From an uncultured bacterium (GTDB lineage: Bacteria; Verrucomicrobiota; Lentisphaeria; Victivallales; Victivallaceae): DNA of 56,126 nt. Where the stretch lies: contig URVC01000023.1 in assembly GCA_900551245.1 (NCBI GenBank), positions 1 to 56,126 on the forward strand. The letters are read 5' to 3'. Below are positions 24,020 to 32,902 of this stretch, in pieces. The position numbers were made by a program, and so were the translations under genes. Every line of letters begins with the position of its first letter. Position 1 is the stretch's first letter. Under the pieces are notes generated by a model. The model was given only the letters and a program-made list of their open reading frames with translations, made no database searches and was not told the DNA's origin.

Positions 24020-25132
24020 TCAGATCGTGCCGAGGTCGTTGAAGGCCGCAGAAAGCGTGATGGTCTCGCCCGGCGTTCCGGCGGCGACCATCCGCCGGAG
24101 CAGTTCGCCCGCCTTGAACCCGAGGTCGAAATAGGGGCGGCTGATCGAGGAGTACTTGCTGAAAAAGACCGGCTCGAGGTTGCAGTAGTGCTCGAAGAAG
24201 AAGCAGGAGACGTCGCGGCCGGGCCGGAGACGGCGCGCCGCGAGCAGACTGTCGAAATAGCTCAGCGGCAGGTTGCTCCCCTCCAGCACGACGGTGGTTC
24301 CGGGGCGGACCGCCTCCTCCAGCACCCGCTCGAAGGAGTGAAAGAGGTTCTTGACCTCCAGCTCGTCGAGGATGATTTCCGCAAATTCGAACTTTTGGGC
24401 GAGATCGAGGGCGCGGGCCACTTCGATCGAGCGGCGCACCGAAAATCGGTCGATGCCGAGAAAGAGCAGCCGGTGGTTGCCGCGGCTCTCCGCCCGGAGC
24501 AGCGCCCGCCGGAGCGCGTCGCGCTCGTTCATGAACACGCCGGGGCGCCCGGCGGCGAAAAACTCCGACGCGGAACGGCATTCGCACGAATAGATCACCA
24601 CATACTTCATTCCGCAGGAGTCGAAATACTCCGTCACCCCCGCCGCCTCGCGATCGGAGGCGAAGAGCTGACCGTTGATCAGAAATCCGTCGGCGGCCTC
24701 GGCGGCGGTGATGCTCCGCAGACAGCGCAATCGGCTGTCGGCGTTGGCGAAGTCCGGCAGCAGAATGACGCTCCCGAACTCCGCCTCGACCGCGGCGGTG
24801 ATCCCCTTCTGAATGGCGGGGTCGTCGCTCTGGGGCAGGTTCACCGGCAGGATGCAGAGGCGGTGAAGCCGCCGCCCGGAACTGCGCGCCGGCGCGGGGG
24901 GCATGACGAAGAATCCCTTGCCGCGGCCGCGCTCCATGCGCAGAAGATTTTCGTTCACCAGCAGCGCCACCGCCTTGCGCACGGTGATGTCGCTCACTTC
25001 GAAGAGTTCCCGCAGTCGCAGATAGGAGGGGATCGTCTCGCCCGGTTTGTAGCGGCCACGCCGGATGCGCTCCCGCAGGATATCGGCGATCTGGCGGTAT
25101 TTCGCCTGGCTCTCTTTCCCATGCTTTTCCAA
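24020..25132 (-). CDS. GntR-family regulator with LacI-type effector domain
   Basis: A 370-residue transcription factor. The N-terminal winged helix-turn-helix (about 8-78) reads RQIADILRERIRRGRYKPGE, then LRLRELFEVSDITVRKAVALL and a wing ERGRGKGFFV, as in GntR proteins. From about 88 a periplasmic-binding-protein-like domain follows (LHRLCILPVNL, DGFLINGQLF, GVFMNERDALRRAL, LLFLGIDRFS, TTVVLEGSNLPLSYF), similar to the AraR type. It probably senses a sugar. The start is a TTG at 25132 with AGGGG upstream. It lies 27 bases downstream of the tRNA-Arg gene. No target operon is adjacent on its strand, so its regulon is unknown. Confidence 0.85.
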   Translation of the reverse strand: MEKHGKESQAKYRQIADILRERIRRGRYKPGETIPSYLRLRELFEVSDITVRKAVALLVNENLLRMERGRGKGFFVMPPAPARSSGRRLHRLCILPVNLPQSDDPAIQKGITAAVEAEFGSVILLPDFANADSRLRCLRSITAAEAADGFLINGQLFASDREAAGVTEYFDSCGMKYVVIYSCECRSASEFFAAGRPGVFMNERDALRRALLRAESRGNHRLLFLGIDRFSVRRSIEVARALDLAQKFEFAEIILDELEVKNLFHSFERVLEEAVRPGTTVVLEGSNLPLSYFDSLLAARRLRPGRDVSCFFFEHYCNLEPVFFSKYSSISRPYFDLGFKAGELLRRMVAAGTPGETITLSAAFNDLGTI

Positions 25133-25159
25133 AATCGACGGCCCCTGCTGCGTTTGACA

Positions 25160-25236
25160 TGGTGCTCCCGACCAGAATCGAACTGGTGACCTAACGCTTA
25201 GGAGGCGTTCGCTCTATCCAACTGAGCTACGGGAGC
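25160..25236 (-). tRNA. tRNA-Arg (anticodon CCU)
   Basis: Read on the minus strand, the acceptor arms GCTCCCG and CGGGAGC pair fully. The D arm is GCTC with loop AGTTGGATA. The anticodon stem AACGC/GCGTT encloses loop CTCCTAA with anticodon CCT. The T arm is ACCAG with loop TTCGATT. The discriminator is A and CCA is encoded. It reads AGG codons. All stems are intact. Confidence 0.97.
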
Positions 25237-25346
25237 GTTTCGCTTAACATAGCACCTCGAAAGGAATTTTGCAATTTTCCCCGGAATTTCCGGAAAAAGA
25301 AAATGAAACCGCCCGGATTTGCGGATTGAAATTTCCGGGAAATTCC

Positions 25347-25375
25347 TTGAAAAATCGGCGAGAACGGGTTATAAT
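25347..25375 (+). promoter_or_regulatory. Promoter of the pilT operon
   Basis: TTGAAA (25347-25352), a 17-base spacer and TATAAT (25370-25375), 38 bases before the start at 25413. It is one of the best consensus matches in the window. Confidence 0.8.
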
Positions 25376-25412
25376 ACAAAAATCCAAGTTTTCATCAAGA
25401 GAGAGAAGAGAA

Positions 25413-26972
25413 ATGCCGCTTGATATCCAATGGTTCATTTTCGCGCTGGTCACCAACGGCGCGCTCACCCGGGCGGAGGCGGAACAGCTCTACGCTTCGC
25501 TCGGTTCTCCCGATCTGACCGCCTACGCCCAGAGCGTCCTCGACCGGCTGGTCGCCGGCCTTTCGCAGGAGGATGCCCAGAGCGTCCTCGAGCAGATTCA
25601 GGCCGTCATCGACTACGCCGTCGGACAGGCGGAAACCGGCATCGCGCCGGAATACGAGACGCCGGCAACTCCGGCTCCGGCGGCCGCCCCCCGCGAGGAA
25701 GAGGAGGAGGACGACGACAGCTCCCGCCGCCGGAGAAAACAGCGGACCGGCCTGGTCGCCGACTCCGCCACCCGGTTCGAAGGGGCGAACATCGATCTCT
25801 CCCAGATCCACTCCTACGCCGATTTGCCGACCCTGCGCGACATCTCCCAGCTCGACGATGCACAGGTCGCCGAACGGATGATCCTGCTGCTCACCTGTCT
25901 GCGCGCCCTCGGCTGCAGCGACCTGCACCTCTCCGCCGGCGCCAAGCCGTTCGTCCGGCGGATGCTCAACATCGAACGGATCGACGACTACGTCCTCCCC
26001 GCCGAGGACGCCGAACGGCTCAACACCGTGCTCCTTTCGCCCGAACGCAAGGCACGCTTCTACGAGGATATGGACATCAACTTCGCGCTCGAGGTCGGCA
26101 AGGACCGCTTCCGCGTCTGCCTGATGATGCACAAGGACGGCATGGAGGGCAGCTACCGGCTGGTGCCCGACCACATCTGCACGCTTGAGGAACTCGGATT
26201 CATGGATTCCGACATCACCCACATCAAGCGGCTGCTCGACTACCACAACGGCCTGGTGCTGGTCACCGGCCCGATCGGGTCGGGCAAGACCACCACGCTC
26301 GCGGCGATGGTCAACATCATCAACGACAAGCGGACCGACCACATCATCACCGTCGAGGACCCGATCGAAATCCTCCAGCTGTCGAAGAACTGCCAGGTGA
26401 CCCAGCGCGAAATCGGCCGCCACACCATCAGCTACCGGACGGCGCTCAAGGCCGCCCTCCGCGAAGACCCCGACATCATCGTCATCGGCGAAATGCACGA
26501 CCTCGAAACGATCGAAAACGCGATCACCGCATCCGAAACCGGACACCTGGTGATCGGGACACTGCACACCAGCGACGCGGCCAACACCCTGAACCGTCTG
26601 CTCGACGTCTTCCCGCCGTCACAGCAGCCGCAGATCCGCGCGATGACCGCGGGCAGTCTGCGCGGCATCATCTGCCAGCGGCTGATTCCGGCGGCGGACG
26701 GCGGGCTGACCGTCGCCTACGAGGTGCTGATCAACACGATGGCGGTCAGCAACATCATCAGCGAAGGCAAGGCGTTCCGGCTCAAATCGACGATGGCCAC
26801 CGGCAGCAAGCAGGGCATGTGCACGCTCGACCAGTGCCTGCTGGAAAAATACAAGCAGAACCTGATCGACCATGAGGTCGCGCTCGGGCTGATGCGCGAC
26901 CAGTCGGTCATCTCGCAGCTGCAGGCCGAATGGGCGACCCGCGAAGCCCGCAAACTCAAGCAAGCCCGGTAA
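25413..26972 (+). CDS. PilT-like retraction ATPase with extended N-terminus
   Basis: A 519-residue secretion/pilus ATPase. Residues 1-150 are extra compared with PilT: a helical segment, then a Pro/Ala stretch, an acidic run (EEEEEDDD) and a basic run (RRRRKQ). The PilT-type core begins at about 155 (LRALGCSDLHLSAGAKP). Walker A is GPIGSGKTTT (286-295); the Asp box is HIITVEDPIEI; Walker B is DPDIIVIGEMHDLET; the His box is GHLVIGTLHTSDA. MHD replaces the usual MRD. It is likely a hexameric motor that retracts or remodels type IV pili, or powers a pseudopilus. A consensus promoter precedes it, and a second PilT gene follows after 21 bases. Confidence 0.9.
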   Translation: MPLDIQWFIFALVTNGALTRAEAEQLYASLGSPDLTAYAQSVLDRLVAGLSQEDAQSVLEQIQAVIDYAVGQAETGIAPEYETPATPAPAAAPREEEEEDDDSSRRRRKQRTGLVADSATRFEGANIDLSQIHSYADLPTLRDISQLDDAQVAERMILLLTCLRALGCSDLHLSAGAKPFVRRMLNIERIDDYVLPAEDAERLNTVLLSPERKARFYEDMDINFALEVGKDRFRVCLMMHKDGMEGSYRLVPDHICTLEELGFMDSDITHIKRLLDYHNGLVLVTGPIGSGKTTTLAAMVNIINDKRTDHIITVEDPIEILQLSKNCQVTQREIGRHTISYRTALKAALREDPDIIVIGEMHDLETIENAITASETGHLVIGTLHTSDAANTLNRLLDVFPPSQQPQIRAMTAGSLRGIICQRLIPAADGGLTVAYEVLINTMAVSNIISEGKAFRLKSTMATGSKQGMCTLDQCLLEKYKQNLIDHEVALGLMRDQSVISQLQAEWATREARKLKQAR

Positions 26973-26993
26973 CGTTCAAGGAGACGAACGATC

Positions 26994-28109
26994 ATGGAAC
27001 AGGAACCGAAAATCAACCGCTACCTCCGCCAGATGCTCAGTCTCGGCGGATCGGACCTTCACCTTTCGATCAACTTCCCGGCCAAAGCGCGTGTCCACGG
27101 CAACATCCAGCCGCTGGACGACGTCATTCTCACCCCGGAGGTAATGGAGGAGATGCTCAAGGAGATCTGCCTGCCCCCCAAGCGGTGGACCAAATTCATG
27201 GAGACGCACGACCTCGACTTCGCGCACGAAATTCCGGGGCTGGCCCGTTTCCGCTGCAACTACTTCTACAACTACCACGGCATGGGGTGCGTTCTCCGTC
27301 AGATTCCGAGCAAGATCCTCACGATGCAGGAGTTGAAACTGCCGGAGACGCTGGTCGAGATCTGCAACTACAAATCCGGCCTCGTGCTGGTGACCGGCCC
27401 GACCGGTTCGGGCAAATCGACGACGCTGGCGGCGATGATCGACTACATCAACGACAACCTTCACAAGCACATCATCACCATCGAGGACCCGATCGAGTTC
27501 GTCCACCAGAACAAGAACTGCACGATCGTTCACCGCGAGGTGGGAATCCACAGCGAATCGTTCCCGCGCGCCCTGCGCGGAGCCATGCGCTCCGACCCGG
27601 ACATCGTGCTGATCGGAGAAATGCGCGACAACGAAACCATCCGCCTCGGCCTCACCTGCGCCGCGATGGGCATGCTGGTCTTCGCCACGTTGCACACCAA
27701 CAACGCGCCGAAGACGGTCGACCGTATCATCGACGCCTTCCCGGCGGATGAGCAGGCGCAGATCCGCACGATGCTCGCGGAATGTCTCCAGGCGATCGTC
27801 TCGCAGCTGCTCTGCCGCAAGAAAAACGGCGGCCGGGTCGCGGTCCACGAGATTCTGCTCTGGGCGGACGGGTTGCCGAACACCATCCGCGAAGGGCAGA
27901 TCTCCAACATCCGCACGATCATCGACTCCGGCGGCGGCCGCGGCATGCGCTCGATGGACAGCTCCATTCAGGAGCAGTTCGACGCCGGCAACATCTCCGC
28001 CGAAGAGGCCTACATGAAGGCGAGCGACAAATCCCGCTTCCTCTCCTTCCTCGAAGAGGAGGAGGCGGCGGCCAAGGGGATTCCGCTCAACAACAAGAAG
28101 AAGCGCTGA
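26994..28109 (+). CDS. pilT: PilT-type twitching motility ATPase
   Basis: A 371-residue protein of standard PilT length. YLRQMLSLGGSDLHLSINFP opens the N-terminal domain. Walker A is GPTGSGKST (135-143), the Asp box HIITIEDPIEF, Walker B DPDIVLIGEMRDNET and the His box MLVFATLHTNNA. The C-terminus is Lys-rich (NNKKKR). AAGGAG lies 11 bases before the ATG. Compared with the upstream paralogue it lacks the long N-terminal extension and keeps the canonical MRD. The two probably act on the same or related pilus machines. Confidence 0.93.
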   Translation: MEQEPKINRYLRQMLSLGGSDLHLSINFPAKARVHGNIQPLDDVILTPEVMEEMLKEICLPPKRWTKFMETHDLDFAHEIPGLARFRCNYFYNYHGMGCVLRQIPSKILTMQELKLPETLVEICNYKSGLVLVTGPTGSGKSTTLAAMIDYINDNLHKHIITIEDPIEFVHQNKNCTIVHREVGIHSESFPRALRGAMRSDPDIVLIGEMRDNETIRLGLTCAAMGMLVFATLHTNNAPKTVDRIIDAFPADEQAQIRTMLAECLQAIVSQLLCRKKNGGRVAVHEILLWADGLPNTIREGQISNIRTIIDSGGGRGMRSMDSSIQEQFDAGNISAEEAYMKASDKSRFLSFLEEEEAAAKGIPLNNKKKR

Positions 28110-28124
28110 CGCCGGAGGAGAGCC

Positions 28125-28682
28125 ATGTTCAGGCGGGCGGCAGGCATCTGGGCGAAGATCGCCGGGGCGCATCGCTCCGACGACGAAACCGGCGCAGGAA
28201 TGGTGACGGAATTCTTCCTGCCCCGGCTCAACCGCGGCTTCTTTCTGCGGATGCTCGCGGTCGCCCTGTTTGCGGGTGTGCTCTTCGGATTCGTGCTGAT
28301 TCCGTGCGTCATCAACGGCGAAAGCATGGTGCCGACCTATCCGGCGAAGGGGTTCACCTTCTGCTGGCGCGGCAAATACCTCTTCGGCAAACCGAAGCGG
28401 GGCGACGTGGTGATTCTGCGCTACGCCGACCGGGTCTACTTTCTCAAACGGATCGTCGGCCTGCCGGGGGATACGATCGAATTCCGCAACGGCACGCTCT
28501 ACGTCAACGGCAAGGCGCAGGAGGAGCCGTACGTGCGTTACATCAGCGACTGGAACCTGCCGCCGCGCAAAGTCGAACCCGGCCACTATTACGTCGTCGG
28601 CGACAACCGCAGTCAGCCGATCGAACAGCACCGTTTCGGGCAGGTGCTCGCGAGCAAAATCGCCGGGTCGCCCCTTTTCTGA
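28125..28682 (+). CDS. lepB: Signal peptidase I
   Basis: A 185-residue signal peptidase. One membrane helix is visible at about 40-62. The catalytic Ser67 lies in NGESMVPT, and Lys108 in FLKRIVGLPGD. YVVGDNRSQPIEQHRFGQV is the conserved box E. It removes signal peptides at the outer face of the inner membrane. It starts 15 bases after pilT, in the same operon. The family has a wide length range; this is at the short end but complete. Confidence 0.94.
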   Translation: MFRRAAGIWAKIAGAHRSDDETGAGMVTEFFLPRLNRGFFLRMLAVALFAGVLFGFVLIPCVINGESMVPTYPAKGFTFCWRGKYLFGKPKRGDVVILRYADRVYFLKRIVGLPGDTIEFRNGTLYVNGKAQEEPYVRYISDWNLPPRKVEPGHYYVVGDNRSQPIEQHRFGQVLASKIAGSPLF

Positions 28683-28709
28683 CCCGGCAGGAGAAAGTGT
28701 ATTTCACCG

Positions 28710-29222
28710 ATGAAACTCAACAAGCGCATTCTCATTTCGGCCATCCTCGTACTCGTGCTTGCCGCGGGCGGCGCGGCGGCCTGGTATTTCCTGCGCGACA
28801 GCGACGAGGTGAAGATCCGCCGCACGCTGCGGGATCTCTGTTCGCTCGCCACCAAGGGGTCGGGCGAGAAAGCCGCCTCCGGACTGCTGAAAATCCGGCA
28901 GGTGGAGTCGCTCTTCGCCCCCCGCTGTCACTTCAACTTCAAGCATGAGATGTTCTCGGGCGAACTTTCGGATACGGAGATCGCCTCGACGCTGGCCCGC
29001 TTCCGGGCGCTCTTCTCCACCGTCTCGGTAAAAATGCGCGGGCTGGAGATCACCGTCGAGCCGCCGGACGCCGCCAGCGCCGTCTTCACCGGCATCCTCG
29101 AAGGGAGGATGAAGGACGGGCGCACCGTTTCGGAGGTGCGCGACCTCTTCTGCTCTCTCAAGCGGATCGACGACAGGTGGAAGGTGGACCGCATCACCGT
29201 GCGGGAAGTGCTGGAGATGTAA
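28710..29222 (+). CDS. Membrane-anchored NTF2-like hypothetical protein
   Basis: A 170-residue protein with an N-terminal hydrophobic helix (ILISAILVLVLAAGGAAAWYF) that may be a signal anchor. The rest looks like a small alpha-beta NTF2/SnoaL-type fold, starting DEVKIRRTLRDLCSLATK and ending SLKRIDDRWKVDRITVREV; this pattern is often seen in such envelope proteins. It follows lepB after 27 bases in the same direction. The family assignment is tentative and no function is proposed. Confidence 0.7.
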   Translation: MKLNKRILISAILVLVLAAGGAAAWYFLRDSDEVKIRRTLRDLCSLATKGSGEKAASGLLKIRQVESLFAPRCHFNFKHEMFSGELSDTEIASTLARFRALFSTVSVKMRGLEITVEPPDAASAVFTGILEGRMKDGRTVSEVRDLFCSLKRIDDRWKVDRITVREVLEM

Positions 29223-29238
29223 CGCTCCCGCCCCTTTC

Positions 29239-29856
29239 TCACCGCGCCAGATGGTGGAAGTCGAGCAGCGAAGAGAGCCACTCGTTGAGGGTCTTCCAGT
29301 AATCGGGGCGGCAGGCGGGCAGCGCGGAATTTTCGATTCCGGCGGCAACGAGATTCTCGAGAAAGTCGTTCTGGCGGGGGTCGGTCGCCTCCGGCAGCAG
29401 ACCGTTTTCATAGAGGTAGGCGGTCTTGATCACCACCGAACACTGAACCATGTTCCAGCAATCCGGCGTCCCCGGCGGAGCGCACAGCTGGCTGAGCACC
29501 GATTTGAACGCGTCATAGGTGTAGGGCAGCGGCACGTTCGGCACGGCATTCTTCAGCAGAAAGGAGCCGATGCGCCCCGCCATCTGGAAGTGGCGCGGAT
29601 TCGACGCAATCGCATCGAATTCGGTGGCGATTTCCAGCCGGCGCGCGGTGTGAAGGTCGCTGTTGCCGCCGTCGTCGAACTCCACCTCCAGTTCGCGGAA
29701 GAGGTCGACGGCGGGGAAGTTTTTCGCCGAGAGCTTCTGCGCGCCGTTCGCCACCAGACTGAGTTTGCCGCAGTCCGGACTCAGCCCGGCCAGCAGCAGA
29801 GAGCTCTCCCGGCAGGACTGCTTCGAAAGCACGATCAGCTGAGTCGAAATCACCAC
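29239..29856 (-). CDS. recO: DNA repair protein RecO
   Basis: A 205-residue RecO-like protein. The N-terminal OB-fold segment (LIVLSKQSCRESSLLLAGLSP and CGKLSLVANGAQK) matches the RecO pattern of an oxygen-binding-like barrel start, and DLFRELEVEFDDGG plus a helical C-terminal half with LENLVAAGIENSALPA follow. RecO works with RecF/RecR to load RecA on single-stranded gaps. It is somewhat shorter than E. coli RecO, and the C-terminal zinc site of some RecOs is not visible. The start is GTG at 29856 with AGGAG upstream, 14 bases after gatB, in one operon. Confidence 0.7.
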   Translation of the reverse strand: MVISTQLIVLSKQSCRESSLLLAGLSPDCGKLSLVANGAQKLSAKNFPAVDLFRELEVEFDDGGNSDLHTARRLEIATEFDAIASNPRHFQMAGRIGSFLLKNAVPNVPLPYTYDAFKSVLSQLCAPPGTPDCWNMVQCSVVIKTAYLYENGLLPEATDPRQNDFLENLVAAGIENSALPACRPDYWKTLNEWLSSLLDFHHLAR

Positions 29857-29870
29857 GGCGCGGCACGCTC

Positions 29871-31313
29871 CTATTCGGCAAGCTGTTTGCGGAGTTCGGC
29901 GATCACCAGCTGCGGGTTGGCCTTGCCCCGGCTGAGCTTCATCGTCTGGCCGACGAAGAACTGCAGCACCTTCTCATTGCCCGCCCGGTACTGCTCGACC
30001 TGCGCCGGATTGGCTTTGATCGCCTCGGCGACCACCGCGGCGATGGCGCCGGCGTCGCTGACCTGAACCAGCCCCTTGGCCTTGACGATGGCGGCGGGGG
30101 ACTCCCCGGTGGCGAACATCTCGGCGAACACCTCCTTGGCGATCTTGCCGTTGATCGTCTTGTTCTCGATGAGATCGACCAGTTCGGCGAGCGATTTCGG
30201 GGCGATCCGGCACTCATTGATCGCGACCTTCTCCTCGCTGAGCAGCCGGAGAAGTTCGGAGATGATCCAGTTCGCCACCAGTTTCGGCGCCCGGCTCTGG
30301 CGCGCGGCCTCGTCGAAGTAGGCGGCCACGGCGCGGTCGAGCGTCAGGACTTCGGCGTCGTAGGCGGTCAGCCCGAAACTCTCGACGAACCGGGCCCGCT
30401 TCGCCTCCGGCAGTTCCGGCAGGGAGCGGCGGATTTCGTCGATCTCCTCGTCGGTGAAGGTCACCGGCATCAGGTCCGGATCGGGGAAGTAGCGGTAGTC
30501 GTGGGCCTGCTCCTTGGTGCGCATGAGGTAGCTTTCGCCGCTGTCGTCGTTCCAGCCGCGGGTCTCCTGGCGGAGCGAACCGCCCTTGTCGAGGATGTCG
30601 GACTGCCGCCAGATCTCATATTCGACCGCGCGGTGGGCGGCGCGGAAGCTGTTGAGGTTCTTGAGTTCGATCTTGGTGCCGAACTCCTTCTGCCCGACCG
30701 GGCGGAGGGAGATGTTCACGTCACAGCGCATCTGCCCCTTTTCCATATCGCAGTCGCTGATGTCGCCGTACTGCATGATCTCCTTGAGGCGGGTGAGGTA
30801 GGCGTAGGCCTCGTCGGCGCTGCGCATATCCGGCTCGCTGACCACTTCGAGAAGCGGCACGCCGGAGCGGTTGTAGTCCGCCCCGGAGGCGCCGGCGCTG
30901 TGGGTGAGCTTGGCGGGGTCCTCTTCGAGGTGGATGCGGGTGATGCCGATGTACTTCTCCGGCAGTTCCGCGCCGGAGAAGCCCTTGCCGGAGAGGCGCA
31001 GCCGCCCGGCGGTGCAGAACGGCAGGTCGTACTGGCTGATCTGGTAGTTTTTGGCCAGGTCGGGGTAGAAGTAGCTTTTCCGGTCGAACTTGCTGAATTT
31101 GGCGATGGTGCACTCGGTGAGGAGTCCGGCCCGGACCGCTTTCAGGATCGCCTCGTGGTTGGGCACGGGGAGGGTTCCGGGGTAGCCGAGACAGACCGGG
31201 CAGACCAGGGTGTTGGGTTCCGCGCCGTACCGGTTGGGGCAGGAACAGAACATCTTGCTCGCCGTCCGCACCTGGACGTGCACTTCAAGGCCGATAACCG
31301 CTTCGTATTTCAT
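29871..31313 (-). CDS. gatB: Aspartyl/glutamyl-tRNA amidotransferase subunit B
   Basis: A 480-residue GatB, which amidates Glu-tRNA(Gln) and Asp-tRNA(Asn) with GatA and GatC (not in the window). Signature segments: YEAVIGLEVHVQVRTASKMFC, NRYGAEPNTLVCPVCLG, GRLRLSGKGFSG, SGADYNRSGVPLLEVVSEPD, KGQMRCDVNISLRP, KIELKNLNSFRA, RTKEQAHDYRYFPDPDL and the YqeY-like C-terminal helical tail. The two N-terminal CXC/CXXC cysteine pairs of the zinc site are present. The start at 31313 gives the usual MKYEAVIG opening; an ATG 54 bases upstream is possible but its leader is not family-like. Confidence 0.96.
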   Translation of the reverse strand: MKYEAVIGLEVHVQVRTASKMFCSCPNRYGAEPNTLVCPVCLGYPGTLPVPNHEAILKAVRAGLLTECTIAKFSKFDRKSYFYPDLAKNYQISQYDLPFCTAGRLRLSGKGFSGAELPEKYIGITRIHLEEDPAKLTHSAGASGADYNRSGVPLLEVVSEPDMRSADEAYAYLTRLKEIMQYGDISDCDMEKGQMRCDVNISLRPVGQKEFGTKIELKNLNSFRAAHRAVEYEIWRQSDILDKGGSLRQETRGWNDDSGESYLMRTKEQAHDYRYFPDPDLMPVTFTDEEIDEIRRSLPELPEAKRARFVESFGLTAYDAEVLTLDRAVAAYFDEAARQSRAPKLVANWIISELLRLLSEEKVAINECRIAPKSLAELVDLIENKTINGKIAKEVFAEMFATGESPAAIVKAKGLVQVSDAGAIAAVVAEAIKANPAQVEQYRAGNEKVLQFFVGQTMKLSRGKANPQLVIAELRKQLAE

Positions 31314-31438
31314 TTGCAGAATGTGCTTTTCCGTGATGAATGGGTTGATGAAAATCCGTCGTCTCATAATGTAACGGACCGGGGCGGATTTGTCAATCGT
31401 TCCGCGGGGAAATCTGCGGATTATTCCGTTCCGGGACG

Positions 31439-31466
31439 TTGAAATTTTTCAAAAAGCGGTTATAAG
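31439..31466 (+). promoter_or_regulatory. Promoter of the small lipoprotein gene
   Basis: TTGAAA (31439-31444), a 16-base spacer and TATAAG (31461-31466), about 42 bases before the ATG at 31508. Confidence 0.7.
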
Positions 31467-31507
31467 TATGGAAAGTCAAAATCCAGCGAACCGACAGGAA
31501 ACGGAAA

Positions 31508-31942
31508 ATGAAATTTCATCGTTATGTTACGGCGCTTTTCGGCGCACTCGCCCTTGCTTTTCTCGCTACGGGATGCACGATTCCGGTGATGGCGACCGGG
31601 AAATACGCGGCGGAGGACTCCGGGCGGGAGGATTACGCAGTGGTCTACCAGGATAAGATCTTCCTGCACATCAAGGCGCCGGAGCTTTACAACGGCCGGG
31701 CGTCCTACTGGGACTGGGCGGGGAAATATGAGCTCACCAGCGCCGGAGAAATTCGTCCGGACATGGATCGGGAGACCGCCAAGCTCTGGAACTTCTACTA
31801 CACCTTTCTGAGCAAGCGGGAGGGGATTGTGGTGAACGACCTGAGCGAAAACAAAGGTTATCTGCTGCGCTTCCAGCCGACGGCGAAGCGCCCGGTGATC
31901 CAGTCGGCGATGCCGCTGGACGACGCCGAACCGATGCAGTAA
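31508..31942 (+). CDS. Small outer-envelope lipoprotein, function unknown
   Basis: A 144-residue lipoprotein. The signal peptide ends in the lipobox LATGC with Cys23. The mature part has no repeats or recognised motif; it contains YNGRASYWDWAGKYELTSAG and ends in an acidic tail. It is a single gene with its own promoter, a ribosome site AGGAA, and a convergent neighbour 21 bases away. No family was recognised. Confidence 0.75.
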   Translation: MKFHRYVTALFGALALAFLATGCTIPVMATGKYAAEDSGREDYAVVYQDKIFLHIKAPELYNGRASYWDWAGKYELTSAGEIRPDMDRETAKLWNFYYTFLSKREGIVVNDLSENKGYLLRFQPTAKRPVIQSAMPLDDAEPMQ

Positions 31943-31963
31943 CATTCTCCGCCGGAACAGGGT

Positions 31964-32896
31964 TTACCGCGCCAGCGTGCCGCGCAGGTGCCCGAAGAGG
32001 TTGTGTCCGCCATAGAGAAGTGGATGGCAGGCGCTCTGGATGCCGTTCCGGCAACGGACCAGTGTGAAGTTGATCTCCTCTCCCGGCCGCGGTGGATTTC
32101 CACGCTGATAGCCGGGAACTTCCCGCCACGGCACGGCGATCTCCACCGAGAACCCCTGCTCCGTCCGCCGGGCGGCGGCCCGCAGTCCGCGCACCGATTC
32201 CTCCGGAGAGGCGATGTAGGAGCCCCACCGGTTGTTCTGGCCGAGTGCGTCATAGACCGAACCATCCGGCGCGACGACGATCTCCCAGTAGGTGCGGAAG
32301 CGGATTCCCGGGCCGAGGAAGAGTTCCACCGCGTCCGCGCGCCACGGCGCTCTGCCGCCGGCGGGGTTGTAGGGTTCCGCACGCGGAGAATCCTGCCGGA
32401 TGGTGACGCCGACGTAGAAAAAGGTCTCGTCCCACATCACGCGCCAGACGGTTCCGCTCGGCTCCTTCTTCCGGGAGGAAAGGGGATACTCATCGCGGAA
32501 GGTGAGCGCATGGTTCCAGGCGGTCTCGTCGCATGCGCCGTCGATCGACGGCGCGACGGAGGCAAATGGAATCGCGACGGCGGGCGGGGTTTTCTCCGGC
32601 CAGCTCAGCCCCTTCCGGATTTCGGAATCCAGGTGCCGGATGGTTTCTCCTGCGCGGGCAACCTCTTCCGGGTCGGCGGGGATCAGCCGCCCGGTGAGAA
32701 TCGCCTTGGCCCGGGAGGAGTCGGCGGCGGCGATCTGGTTGACCATATATTCGGCCGGAGTGTTCTTCCCCGCGAGGTAGAAGTCGTAATCGAACTTCTC
32801 CGCGAGAAGCCTCTCCTCCGATTTCGGAGAAGAAAAACACCCAGCCAGCAGCAGAAGCGTACCGATTCCGACACACAGCAACCCTGTTTCTCTCAT
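31964..32896 (-). CDS. Lipoprotein with CBM9-like carbohydrate-binding domain
   Basis: A 310-residue lipoprotein with lipobox LLAGC (Cys20). Residues about 115-310 form a CBM9-type domain, recognisable by PSIDGACDETAWNHA, VWRVMWDETFFYVGVTI, APWRADAVELFLGPG, YWEIVVAPDGSVYDAL and VEIAVPWREVPG. Such domains bind xylan or similar glycans in secreted enzymes. The start at 32896 has GGAG upstream and lies 6 bases after the stop of the giant gene, so translation is probably coupled; a GTG at 32902 is the alternative. The C-terminal part of the giant protein carries the same type of domain. Likely a surface glycan-binding partner. Confidence 0.82.
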   Translation of the reverse strand: MRETGLLCVGIGTLLLLAGCFSSPKSEERLLAEKFDYDFYLAGKNTPAEYMVNQIAAADSSRAKAILTGRLIPADPEEVARAGETIRHLDSEIRKGLSWPEKTPPAVAIPFASVAPSIDGACDETAWNHALTFRDEYPLSSRKKEPSGTVWRVMWDETFFYVGVTIRQDSPRAEPYNPAGGRAPWRADAVELFLGPGIRFRTYWEIVVAPDGSVYDALGQNNRWGSYIASPEESVRGLRAAARRTEQGFSVEIAVPWREVPGYQRGNPPRPGEEINFTLVRCRNGIQSACHPLLYGGHNLFGHLRGTLAR

Positions 32897-32902
32897 ATCC
32901 AC

